Source of the DNA: Mycobacterium sp. 852002-51971_SCH5477799-a
GTDB lineage: Bacteria; Actinomycetota; Actinomycetes; Mycobacteriales; Mycobacteriaceae
Direction: 5' to 3'
Length of the DNA stretch: 64,000 nt
Assembly: GCF_001667145.1 (NCBI RefSeq)
Contig: NZ_LZIF01000086.1
Coordinates: forward strand, 175,485-239,484
Part shown: piece by piece, positions 56,140-64,000 of the stretch
Position numbering within the stretch: position 1 is the first letter of the stretch
How the letters are laid out: every line of letters begins with the position of its first letter
Translations under genes and position numbers: made by a program
The notes under the pieces: generated by a model
Database searches by the model: none
The model's input: the letters and a program-made list of their open reading frames with translations, nothing else
What the model was told of the DNA's origin: nothing

Positions 56140-56177
56140 ATGTAGAACGACGGTCTCGTCGCATACTGCTTCTACAT
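56140..56177. promoter_or_regulatory. inverted repeat ATGTAGAA-N22-TTCTACAT upstream of P450
   Basis: Perfect 8-base arms at 56140-56147 and 56170-56177, in the 93-bp gap between the M20 peptidase stop and the P450 start at 56207. A wide-spaced dyad of this kind suits a repressor site or an mRNA hairpin just before the ribosome site. No regulator gene is adjacent. Confidence 0.45.
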
Positions 56178-56206
56178 GCAGCCACTCGTCCGCAGGAGAC
56201 GCCACC

Positions 56207-57571
56207 GTGAGTACGGAAGACACCCTGACCGAAGACGCCGGCAAGACCAACCGTTACCACTTTGATCGCCACACCCCGGAGTACCGCGAGCGGTTCACTG
56301 CAATCACCGAGGAGATGCACGCCAGGTGTCCGGTGGCGTGGACCGACACCTACGACGGGCATTGGGTGGCCGCGGGCAACAGGGCAGTCTTCGAGCTCGC
56401 TCGATGCCCGCACGTATCCAACGACCACGACGTGACCGGCGAAGGCACCGGCTACAAGGGCATCACCATCCCCACGCTGCCGCAGGGCACCGGCGTCCGT
56501 GGCGGCATGCTCGAGATGGACGAACCCTTGCACTCCGCCTACCGCAGCATTCTCAACCCCTACCTGTCACCGGCAGCCGTCAAGCGCTGGAAACCGTTTG
56601 TCGACGAGATCGTGCGCGCGAGCATCGACGAGAAGATCGAAGTCGGGCGTATCGACTTCGTCGACGACCTCGCGAACGTCGTGCCCGCCGTCCTGACTCT
56701 GGCGATGATGGGTGTTCCTCTCAGGAAATGGCAGCTGTACTGCGAGCCGGCCCACGCCAACGTTTACACCCCCGCCGATTCGCCGGATGCCCCAAGAGTT
56801 TTGGAGCAGACGATGGCGATGGGGGCGGACCTGTTCAACCACCTCCTCGAGATCCGCGAGAACCCACGCCCCGGCATAGTGGACGCACTGGCAAGACTGA
56901 AGATCGACGGCGAACCCGCCCCCGACGCCGAACTGCTCGGAATGCTCGGCTTGATCATCGGCGGAGGTTTCGACACCACGACGGCGCTGACCGCGCACGC
57001 CCTCGAATGGCTGGGCGAAAATTCCGAGCAGCGCGAACTGCTCAAGCGGGATTCAGCAACGCTGCTCGACTCGGCGACCGAGGAATTTTTGCGTTACTTC
57101 ACGCCCGCGCCCGGCGATGGTCGCACCATCGCCGCCGACCTCGAACTCGCGGGTACGCGATTCAAGGAGGGCGATCGCCTGTGGCTGTCCTGGGCGATGG
57201 CCAACCGCGACCCCGCGGTGTTCCCCGACCCGAATCGATTAGACCTGAGCCGAAAGAACAACCGGCACTTCAGCTTCGGGCTCGGCATCCACCGCTGCAT
57301 CGGCTCCAACGTCGCACGCGTCGTGTTCAAGTCGATGCTGACGGCGGTGCTCGATCGGATGCCCGACTATCGCTGCGACCCCGAGGGCACGGTGCACTAT
57401 CCGACGATCGGCGTGATTCAGGGCATGCAGCACCTTCCGGCGGCCTTCACCCCGGGCAAGCGGCTTGGCCTAGGGATCGACGAGACGCTGGAGAAGCTGC
57501 AGCGGGTCTGCGATGAACAAGGAATCGCGCGGCCGATCACCGAGTACACAGAGGCCGCCGTCATCGGCTAG
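56207..57571 (+). CDS. cytochrome P450
   Basis: A 454-residue P450, longer than the other three. Motifs: I-helix GGGFDTTTA, ExxR as EEFLRY, and haem loop FGLGIHRCIG with Cys364. A C-terminal extension of about 45 residues (IDETLEKLQRVCDEQGIARP) follows the fold. AGGAGA precedes the GTG start. It interrupts the order conserved in M. tuberculosis, where the peptidase is followed by bcp. It may be a lineage-specific insertion. Its stop overlaps the bcp stop by four bases. Confidence 0.92.
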   Translation: MSTEDTLTEDAGKTNRYHFDRHTPEYRERFTAITEEMHARCPVAWTDTYDGHWVAAGNRAVFELARCPHVSNDHDVTGEGTGYKGITIPTLPQGTGVRGGMLEMDEPLHSAYRSILNPYLSPAAVKRWKPFVDEIVRASIDEKIEVGRIDFVDDLANVVPAVLTLAMMGVPLRKWQLYCEPAHANVYTPADSPDAPRVLEQTMAMGADLFNHLLEIRENPRPGIVDALARLKIDGEPAPDAELLGMLGLIIGGGFDTTTALTAHALEWLGENSEQRELLKRDSATLLDSATEEFLRYFTPAPGDGRTIAADLELAGTRFKEGDRLWLSWAMANRDPAVFPDPNRLDLSRKNNRHFSFGLGIHRCIGSNVARVVFKSMLTAVLDRMPDYRCDPEGTVHYPTIGVIQGMQHLPAAFTPGKRLGLGIDETLEKLQRVCDEQGIARPITEYTEAAVIG

Positions 57572-58041
57572 ACGGACAGGTCGCGGCGCAGCTTGGCGAC
57601 GTGGCCCGTCGCCTTCACGTTGTACTGCGCGACGGCGATCTTGCCCTTCTCGTCGACCACGAAGGTGGAGCGGATGACGCCGGTGACCGTCTTGCCGTAC
57701 ATCTGCTTTTCGCCGTAGGCGCCATAGGCCGTCAGGACCTTGCGGTCGGGGTCGGACAGCAGCGGGAACGTTAGCTTCTGGGCGTCACGGAACTTGGCGA
57801 GCTTCTCCGGCTTGTCGGGAGAGATCCCGATGACGTCGAGGCCTGCACCGTTGAGCTCGGCCAGGCTGTCCCGAAAGTCGCACGCCTGCTTGGTGCATCC
57901 CGGCGTCGACGCGGCAGGGTAGAAGTACACGACGACGCGACGCCCTTTGTAGTCGGCCAGCGACACCTTGTTGCCGTCGGCGTCGGGCAGGCTGAAGGAG
58001 GGCGCTTTGTCGCCCGGTGCAAGCCGTGTGGTCTCGGTCAA
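57568..58041 (-). CDS. bcp: thiol peroxidase of the Bcp/peroxiredoxin Q type
   Basis: A 157-residue peroxiredoxin, the same length as M. tuberculosis Bcp. It detoxifies hydrogen and organic peroxides. The peroxidatic and resolving Cys lie five residues apart in STPGCTKQACDFRD. The TTG at 58041 gives the family start LTETTRLAPGDKAP and follows AGAAAGG at about eight bases; a GTG at 58062 is in frame. Converges on the P450. Confidence 0.93.
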   Translation of the reverse strand: MTETTRLAPGDKAPSFSLPDADGNKVSLADYKGRRVVVYFYPAASTPGCTKQACDFRDSLAELNGAGLDVIGISPDKPEKLAKFRDAQKLTFPLLSDPDRKVLTAYGAYGEKQMYGKTVTGVIRSTFVVDEKGKIAVAQYNVKATGHVAKLRRDLSV

Positions 58042-58145
58042 GGTAACTACCTTTCTGTTCACCGGAGCGTCGGGGTTACCGCCAGCTGATCTAGGGTAGT
58101 TCCGGCAGGTGTAGGAGCTGGATAGTGGGCGACTTGGAGGACACA

Positions 58146-58373
58146 GTGGCGGATCGGGACCCCGAAGCCATCAAGCAGGACATCGACGTCGCCCGTGACC
58201 AGCTGGCGGCCACCGTCGACTCGCTTGCCGAGCGGGCCAACCCCCGGCGCCTCGCCGACGACATCAAGATCCGGTTGATCGGATTCGTGCAGAAGCCCGT
58301 GGTGCTGGCCTCGCTGGCCGGCGTCGGGGCCCTCGTCGTGGTGGTGGCGGTGCGCCGCGTCAGGAATCGGTGA
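58146..58373 (+). CDS. DUF3618 small membrane protein (Rv2520c homologue)
   Basis: A 75-residue protein, the size of Rv2520c. It has a charged amphipathic N-terminus with AIKQDIDVARDQLAATVDSL and LAERANPRRLADDIK, then a single transmembrane helix (VVLASLAGVGALVVVVAVR) and a short basic tail. DUF3618 proteins are small inner-membrane proteins of unknown role. GGAGGA precedes the GTG at 58146. Its 3' end overlaps the convergent DUF3556 gene by 14 bases. Confidence 0.9.
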   Translation: MADRDPEAIKQDIDVARDQLAATVDSLAERANPRRLADDIKIRLIGFVQKPVVLASLAGVGALVVVVAVRRVRNR

Positions 58374-60099
58374 CGCGGCCGGTCTGGACGTACACCGGAA
58401 TGTCGTCGGCCCAGGGCTGGTTGGTGGCCATGTCGTCGACGTCGCAATAGCCGCGTTCGAATTCACCCGTCGCCGCGTCCACCAACCGGTATTCCTGCCG
58501 CTGTTGGTGGATGGGCTGGGCGTCGAGGATAACGACCCGCACCTCGCCCGGCTCGAAGCCGCACCGCTGCTGCAGCGCCTCGATCAGGCATTCGTTGTGC
58601 ATGTGCCCGTCGCCGAAGTTCCAGCCGAGGACCATTGCGCACAGGACTTCGCCCTCACACAGGTTGTAATCGTCCTCGTCATAGTCGGCCATTGCCCGGT
58701 GCGCCAGGGTCAGCAGCGCGCGTCCGTGGGTGTTCATGCCCCGAAACGCCAGGGCGAGGTGCAGCGGGATCAGGGTTTCCTCTTTGCTGCCGTACAACCG
58801 CTCGAGCTGCAAGTGTTGCATCGGGCCCAGGGCCCGCGAGCCGACGCGGATCTTCTCGTCGGCTGAAGGCCGCACACACCACAGGGTGGTGTCCCAGTTG
58901 CCCGCGTAGTAGCGCATGCCGGGCAGGAAGGACACCTTGCGCGGGCTGAGGTTCCCGAGGGCGACGGTGCCGGCCATGGCGGCGAACAGGATGGCGACCG
59001 GCAGCAGGTTGGCCAGATCCGACAGGCCCAAGCGAGCGTGCGCGACGAACAGCCACACGACCCCGAAGATCATGAACACGTTCCATTCCAGCGGCACGCC
59101 CATGGGGAAGGCCAGCAGGATGTTGAGGTGGAACACGATCATCACAAAGACAGCGAGGGCCGTCGGCCAGCCGCCGTGTGAAAAAAGCAGCACGAGCGGC
59201 ACCAAACCCTCGACCGCGGTCGAGAAGTGGGCGATGAAGCCCGCCAAAGCGCTGGGCCGCAAATCGTCCGGATGGTGCTTGAACATCGACCGTTTGAGCC
59301 GGCCCGAGGGGATGAACGGATTGTTCGCCAGCATCGTCGAGATCACGAACGGAAAGTGCTTGTTGAGCTTGGAGGTCGCCGCGCCCAGCCAGATCACCAT
59401 AAACACGACCTTGGCGCCGACCACGATGTCCGCCCCGGCGAACAGAAACGTCAGCGCCAGTGGCGCATACACCTCGCCCCGCGCGGCCAGGAAGATGATC
59501 TTGTCGCGCAAGCCGAGCACAGCGAGCACCGCCAGGATCGCGAGGGTCCGCCACCACGGCAGCACGCCGATCGTGGTGTCCAGGGCCGTAATCGGCCCGC
59601 TGCCATCGGACAGCAGCGCGGACACGAGCAGCGCGAGCAGGACGCCGTAGAGCAACGCGTCGAACGGGGTCCGGTTGTGGCCGTTGGTCAATGGCACCCG
59701 AGCGGGCCAGGGTGGTAATCGGATGGTGCCGGGCCGTAGCCAGTACAAGATCGACCCCATCGGGGGAAAGTAGCGCCCGGCCAACGGTCCGAAGCAGCAG
59801 CCGAGACCGATTACTTCGAACAGCATCGTGTAGAGCACGGCCTTTTGGAACACGATCGGCTCTGACCACCACGCGCCGACTTGGGTGAAGCCTCCGATGC
59901 CGGAGGTCGACCAGGCGAATAGCCAGCCGCCGAGGATGTACAGCGCGATCTTCACGCCGTACATCACGTGCATCACCAGCGGGGTGCCGAAGCCGTGCTC
60001 GGCGATGTGGCGCGCCATCGGCACAATCCGCTCGGCGCGGGAGCGGGCGCTCCACTCGGGCATGTCGACGACGGGCAGGTTGGGCTGGATGAACCCCAT
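58360..60099 (-). CDS. DUF3556 polytopic membrane protein
   Basis: A 579-residue integral membrane protein of the actinobacterial DUF3556 family. Roughly eight to ten hydrophobic segments lie between residues 45 and 400 (for example ALYILGGWLFAWST, LAILAVLAVLGLRDKIIF, PLALTFLFAGADIVVG). A soluble C-terminal part of about 170 residues begins near FLPGMRYYAGNWD. AAGGAG sits just before the ATG at 60099; a longer in-frame extension upstream is not supported. Function is not known. Confidence 0.85.
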   Translation of the reverse strand: MGFIQPNLPVVDMPEWSARSRAERIVPMARHIAEHGFGTPLVMHVMYGVKIALYILGGWLFAWSTSGIGGFTQVGAWWSEPIVFQKAVLYTMLFEVIGLGCCFGPLAGRYFPPMGSILYWLRPGTIRLPPWPARVPLTNGHNRTPFDALLYGVLLALLVSALLSDGSGPITALDTTIGVLPWWRTLAILAVLAVLGLRDKIIFLAARGEVYAPLALTFLFAGADIVVGAKVVFMVIWLGAATSKLNKHFPFVISTMLANNPFIPSGRLKRSMFKHHPDDLRPSALAGFIAHFSTAVEGLVPLVLLFSHGGWPTALAVFVMIVFHLNILLAFPMGVPLEWNVFMIFGVVWLFVAHARLGLSDLANLLPVAILFAAMAGTVALGNLSPRKVSFLPGMRYYAGNWDTTLWCVRPSADEKIRVGSRALGPMQHLQLERLYGSKEETLIPLHLALAFRGMNTHGRALLTLAHRAMADYDEDDYNLCEGEVLCAMVLGWNFGDGHMHNECLIEALQQRCGFEPGEVRVVILDAQPIHQQRQEYRLVDAATGEFERGYCDVDDMATNQPWADDIPVYVQTGRVTDS

Positions 60100-60316
60100 T
60101 GCAGCTCCTTCGACGCAGCGTGTCCCAAGGGGCCTATCGGCGCTTACGGCGCCAATCGGTGCCAGCAAGAAATTACCTGCAGGAGGGGCTAGCCCGGAGG
60201 GATACGACGACAAATAGTCCGGCGCAATCCGATTAGCCACACCACCTGCCTCCGGCGGTCTGCGCTCGGCATCACCGCTGGAGCACCTTTGCTGGGCCGG
60301 GCCAACAGGGCGACGG

Positions 60317-60583
60317 CTACTCCCAGCCGGGCGGGTCATTCTCGGCCATGTAGGCCTCCCACGCGGCGCGGCGCATGGTCCGGGAATGCAGGTCCTGACA
60401 GATCGCCTTTGCCTCGCCTGCGATGACGGTCCGGCCCAGGTCGTGGTGCACAAAGCCGTCATCGACACGCTCGGCGCGGAAGCCGCCCGTCGAGACCGCG
60501 TGGACTCGATACTCGCTACGGTCGTCGATGTTGGCGTGGAAGTGGCCCTCGTGGGGTTCGATCCACTTCAGCTCCGTTTTCAC
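60317..60583 (-). CDS. small hypothetical protein
   Basis: An 88-residue soluble protein I do not recognise. It is rich in His, Arg and Glu (WIEPHEGHFHANIDDRSEYR, then VHHDLGRTVIAGEAKAICQD) and ends ENDPPGWE. There is no signal or membrane segment. It may be a conserved mycobacterial hypothetical, because codon use looks coding and the frame has a GTG start with GAGTGG upstream. It lies between the DUF3556 gene and tRNA-Lys, both on the same strand. Confidence 0.6.
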   Translation of the reverse strand: MKTELKWIEPHEGHFHANIDDRSEYRVHAVSTGGFRAERVDDGFVHHDLGRTVIAGEAKAICQDLHSRTMRRAAWEAYMAENDPPGWE

Positions 60584-60717
60584 CAGTCCACTCTGCAGGA
60601 GTCCGTCCCAAAGACGGTAGGGCTCGCGGGGGTGAAACGGAGCTCTCGGGAATCGCTACCCATCGGGGAAACCCCTGCAGTGAAGAAGCCGCCAAATATT
60701 GACATATTCGGCTGGGC

Positions 60718-60793
<76 letters not shown>

Positions 60794-61001
60794 TTGTGGT
60801 CGGCCGAGACCGCGTAGGCGACAATAACAGGCGTTGCGCCACACAGTGAAATCCCGACCTCGTTCCAGGATAGCCGCCCGGGGGTCAGTGAGCCGGTAGG
60901 CGTCCGAGCACGCCCTGGTCGGTGAGCGCCTGGCTGCCGTCCACTTTGTTTTGCGCCATCCGGTGTGCCGGTGAAAGATGCTGTCGTGCAACGAAATCGG
61001 T

Positions 61002-62240
61002 TCACAACACGGTGCCGGTATAGGGTGTCCGGTCGGTGCCGAAGGCGGCGTCCAGCTCACGCAACGCACCCTGGCGCGCCTCGGTGATGCGGTTGGCGCG
61101 GGCAAGCTGGGAAGCCCGGTGTGCCCCCATGTAGACGGTGGCCAGGTCGGCCAGACCGATCTTGATGTCCGGGGAGCCGTCGTGGGGGGTGCATTTTCCG
61201 ATGCCGTCGTGGCTGTGCAGCGCAAAGGTCCCCCCCGCAAGGCCGAGCGGGTCCGTGACTTCCAGCACGATGTCGGCATCGGCGGCATAGCTGCGCGCGC
61301 CGAGCGTTTCGGGGACGTCGTTGATGCGCACCCACAGAAAGTCGCTTACGCCCTTGGTTTCAGCGGCGCGTTGGTCGACGAGTTTGAGCGGTAGTGGATC
61401 GTCAGCAGCCACGTCGACCTCGATGCGATAGAACATCTCCAACACCAGGAGCGTCTGCAGTAGCTCGGTATGCGCTTCGTCGGTGATGGGGCAGAAATCT
61501 TCGACGACCACGGTGCCCAGCGGCGGACGGAACGCATGCTGTTGCGAGCCGACCACTCGGTAAGTGAGGAAGCCGTCGGGATGGATGGTGTAATGCAGCG
61601 CAGATCCGTTGCCGCGCTGGGTCGGTCGGTCGTCCAAGTAGTCGGCCCACCACGCGTCGTCGCGGGAAATGGTGCCAGGAGTTGCGGCACACCATCTTTC
61701 GTAGATCTCTGGCAACCGCCGTCGTGCCTCGGCGGCGTTGACCTCGCGCCCCCGAATCCGGCTCGGGGCGTCGCGCAACTTCGCGAAGCGGCGGTCGATG
61801 GAATAGGTGTGGCTGTAGCTCGACACGCCGGCGCCGAAGCCGTCGTACATCGCCGTCTGCGTCGGAACGCCGCAAACGACGGGATAACCGCGGTCCAGCA
61901 GTATTCCGAGCCCCTGGGCGCTGAGTTGCGCCCAGAGCCCCTTGCCCTGATGCGTTGACGCAACGGCGATCATCGTCAGCCACGCGACCCGTAAGTTGGC
62001 TCCGCCGGGCACTGTGAGCCGCGAAGGGTAGATGATGGACGTTCCCACCAGATTCGGATGCTCCGGATCGGAAACATCCTCGGCGATCAAAATGTTGTCG
62101 AGACTGACTCGACTCCTCCAGGCCTCAAGGTCTTCGGGGCCCACCGGATCGCCGAAAGCCCGGGCCTGATTCTCGAAAACCGACTGCCAGTCGTCTTCGG
62201 TGGGATGCCGAATATTGGTGCTATCGCCCTTTTCGTCCAT
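61002..62240 (-). CDS. Eis-like GNAT N-acetyltransferase
   Basis: A 412-residue acetyltransferase of the Eis family, which in mycobacteria acetylates amines on aminoglycosides and host proteins. Residues about 10-155 form a GNAT domain with the acetyl-CoA loop VASTHQGKGLWAQLSAQGL. A second degenerate GNAT half follows. The last about 100 residues form an SCP2-like domain (LVLEMFYRIEV, then GIGKCTPHDGSPDIKIGLAD). A Tyr in TAMYDGFGAGVSSY is placed like the general acid of Eis. I use the ATG at 62240; a start at 62279 is in frame. It is a paralogue-type member, not necessarily the orthologue of Rv2416c. Confidence 0.88.
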   Translation of the reverse strand: MDEKGDSTNIRHPTEDDWQSVFENQARAFGDPVGPEDLEAWRSRVSLDNILIAEDVSDPEHPNLVGTSIIYPSRLTVPGGANLRVAWLTMIAVASTHQGKGLWAQLSAQGLGILLDRGYPVVCGVPTQTAMYDGFGAGVSSYSHTYSIDRRFAKLRDAPSRIRGREVNAAEARRRLPEIYERWCAATPGTISRDDAWWADYLDDRPTQRGNGSALHYTIHPDGFLTYRVVGSQQHAFRPPLGTVVVEDFCPITDEAHTELLQTLLVLEMFYRIEVDVAADDPLPLKLVDQRAAETKGVSDFLWVRINDVPETLGARSYAADADIVLEVTDPLGLAGGTFALHSHDGIGKCTPHDGSPDIKIGLADLATVYMGAHRASQLARANRITEARQGALRELDAAFGTDRTPYTGTVL

Positions 62241-62445
62241 CGCACATCCAATCTGCTTGTAGCCCAGGCAAACCGGCACAGCGCACGCCGAATCCAGGTA
62301 CCAAGTGTGCTTTTAGCTCCGATACCCGAGTGCCAGAAGGTCAAACCTCGATCCAAAGATCGAAACGACGCAAGGCCAGAACGCTAATGTGAGCAATTCA
62401 ATACTGGGCGGGTCAACCGACGCGGTTTCGGGTAGGCGATACGCC

Positions 62446-64000
62446 ATGCTGCAAGTAATCACCCGGCTTGCGATCGCCGCGCCGCGCCGCATCATCGCGA
62501 TCGCCGTGCTGGTGCTACTGGGGGCAGCCATCTTCGGGTTGCCGGTGGTCAACAGCCTTTCCGGCGGGGGTTTCCAGGACCCCACTTCGGAGTCTTCGCG
62601 GGCGAGTGACACCCTTCGGGACAAGTTCAACCAAACCGATCAGCAGATGCTGATCGTGGTGACCGCGTCGACCGGCGCGCGCGGTGGTCTGGCGCGCCAG
62701 GTCGGCACAGAGATTGCCGACCAGTTAAAACGATCCCCGTGGGTGCTGAACGTGTCGTCGCCCTGGACGTCACCACCCGCGGCCGCGGCTCAGCTGGTCA
62801 GCAAGGACGAAAAGTCCGGAATGATCGTGGCCGGCCTGAAGGGCGGGGAAAACGACGCGCAGAAGTACGCCAGCGCGTTGACGAAGGACCTGGTGCATGA
62901 CCGCGACGGCGTCACCGTGCGCGCCGGCGGCATGGCCGTGGCGTATGCGCAGATCAACGACCAGAACCAGCGCGACCTGCTGTTGATGGAGTCCATCGCG
63001 ATTCCGCTGAGTTTCGCGGTGCTGGTGTGGGTGCTCGGCGGAGTGGCGGCGGCTGCGCTGCCAATTGTCTTGGGCACATTGGCCATCGTGTGCACCATGT
63101 CGGTACTGCGGCTGATCGGCCTCGCCACCGACGTGTCGGCCTACGCGCTGGACCTCAGCATCGCGATGGGCCTCGCCCTGGCCATCGACTACAACCTGCT
63201 GATCATCACCCGTTACCGCGAGGAACTGGCGCGCACCGAGGACCGCTACCGGGCGTTGTATCGCACCATGGCCACCGCCGGGCGGACCGTGCTGTTCTCC
63301 GCCACCACCGTCGGCTTGTCGATGGCGGTGATGGCGCTGTTCCCGATGTACTTCCTGAAATCGTCGGCTTACACCATCGTGGCCACCGCGGCCATCGTCG
63401 CGATCACGGCGGTGGTGGTGACCCCGGCCGCCATCGTGCTGCTGGGTCCCCGGCTGAACACGATGGATGCCCGTCGTGTGATACATCGCATCCTGCAGGG
63501 GCAGAGGTCATTTCGTGATCCGGCGCACAAGCCGCTCGTGTCGCAGTTCTGGTACCGGTCGACCAAATTCGTCCTGCGTCGCGCCATGCCGGTCGGCTTG
63601 AGCGTAGTCGCGCTGCTGTTGTTGCTGGGCGTGCCGTTTCTGGGGGTGAAGTGGGGTTTTCCAGACGAGCGGGTGCTCCCGCGCTCGGCGTCCGCGCGGC
63701 AGGTGGCCGACATGCTGGACAACGATTTCGCGAACGGATTGGGCACCTCGGTTTCCGTGGTCGTTCCCGACGCCCACGGGCTGAGCCCCGGGGAGCTGCA
63801 CCGATACGCCGCCGAGCTGTCCCGGGTGCCCGACGTGTCCGCGGTCACCGCACCGATGGGGACATTCGTGGGCGGAAATAGGGCGGGCCCACCCGCCGCC
63901 GCCACCGGCATGGCCAACGGCAGCGCGTTTCTTACCGTGGTCAGTGCTGCGCCGCTGTATTCGCGGGCATCGAACATCCAGCTCTGTCTCATATACACAA
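62446..64000 (+). CDS. MMPL-family RND transporter, N-terminal part (cut by window edge)
   Basis: The first about 512 residues of an MMPL/YdfJ-type transporter that exports lipids or other hydrophobic molecules. Residues 13-36 are the first transmembrane helix (IIAIAVLVLLGAAIFGLPVV). A periplasmic loop follows (STGARGGLARQVGTEIADQL). From about 185 come five helices containing the MMPL signature IAMGLALAIDYNLLIITRYRE. The last genuine residues read SRASNIQL at 63983; the following codons come from an adapter-like tail and do not fit the family. Confidence 0.9.
   Translation, partial: MLQVITRLAIAAPRRIIAIAVLVLLGAAIFGLPVVNSLSGGGFQDPTSESSRASDTLRDKFNQTDQQMLIVVTASTGARGGLARQVGTEIADQLKRSPWVLNVSSPWTSPPAAAAQLVSKDEKSGMIVAGLKGGENDAQKYASALTKDLVHDRDGVTVRAGGMAVAYAQINDQNQRDLLLMESIAIPLSFAVLVWVLGGVAAAALPIVLGTLAIVCTMSVLRLIGLATDVSAYALDLSIAMGLALAIDYNLLIITRYREELARTEDRYRALYRTMATAGRTVLFSATTVGLSMAVMALFPMYFLKSSAYTIVATAAIVAITAVVVTPAAIVLLGPRLNTMDARRVIHRILQGQRSFRDPAHKPLVSQFWYRSTKFVLRRAMPVGLSVVALLLLLGVPFLGVKWGFPDERVLPRSASARQVADMLDNDFANGLGTSVSVVVPDAHGLSPGELHRYAAELSRVPDVSAVTAPMGTFVGGNRAGPPAAATGMANGSAFLTVVSAAPLYSRASNIQLCLIYT
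63984..64000. other. Nextera transposon-end-like sequence at the window edge (probable adapter)
   Basis: The final 17 bases, CTGTCTCATATACACAA, match the start of the Nextera/Tn5 mosaic-end adapter (CTGTCTCTTATACACATCT) in 15 of 17 positions. They also break the MMPL reading: family members continue with an acidic residue after the QL, while the tail would read CLIYT. Confidence 0.75.

Noticed and set aside
56140..56177. A rho-independent terminator after the M20 peptidase gene
   Set aside because: The arms are perfect but the 22-base spacer is long, the arms are AT-rich and no U tract follows; an operator or leader hairpin is the better reading.

Overview
The window is a GC-rich actinobacterial chromosome segment and is almost certainly from a non-tuberculous Mycobacterium. 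The evidence is the block from 43.8 to 58.4 kb: a Tat-exported DUF1906 protein, a 3085-residue type I fatty acid synthase, acpS, an M20 peptidase, bcp and a 75-residue DUF3618 protein. These match the gene order and protein sizes of the M. tuberculosis Rv2525c-Rv2520c neighbourhood. A cytochrome P450 sits between the peptidase and bcp, which the M. tuberculosis order lacks.

Positions 1 to 43.7 kb form a dense lipid-catabolic island. It holds three P450s, a [3Fe-4S] ferredoxin, three Rieske oxygenases (two KshA-like), six acyl-CoA dehydrogenases, two acyl-CoA synthetases, a tandem CaiB-type CoA transferase, an acyl-CoA carboxylase beta chain, a split MaoC hydratase pair, three SDRs, an alcohol and an aldehyde dehydrogenase, two LLM flavin/F420-type oxidoreductases and several SnoaL-like proteins. 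The logic is activation of a carboxylic acid to its CoA ester, dehydrogenation, hydration and oxidation, with oxygenases attacking a hydrophobic, probably alicyclic or ring-containing skeleton. The substrate cannot be read from the sequence. Regulators inside the island are a TetR-thioesterase fusion, an FCD-type GntR, a frameshifted XRE regulator and a PAS-phosphatase-kinase-STAS protein like Rv1364c. A 13E12-family HNH gene is also present.

The main non-gene signal is an AT-rich element built around AYAGTR. Its best copies are inverted repeats of the form GCTAT-N10-ATAGC or CTA-N12-TAG. It recurs in eight intergenic regions of the island (near 490, 5480, 11370, 27355, 29885, 33915, 40265 and 42830) and I did not see it in the fas block. 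It suggests one regulon covering most of the island.

The island also shows decay: a Baeyer-Villiger monooxygenase with its middle removed in frame, an LLM oxidoreductase with a one-base frameshift, a frameshifted XRE gene, and an HSL-family hydrolase whose catalytic Ser and His are both replaced.

From 58.4 kb to the end lie a DUF3556 membrane protein, a small hypothetical gene, tRNA-Lys(CTT), an Eis-like acetyltransferase and the start of an MMPL transporter. The last 17 bases closely resemble a Nextera transposon-end adapter and probably are not genomic. No insertion sequence, CRISPR array, rRNA or origin was seen.
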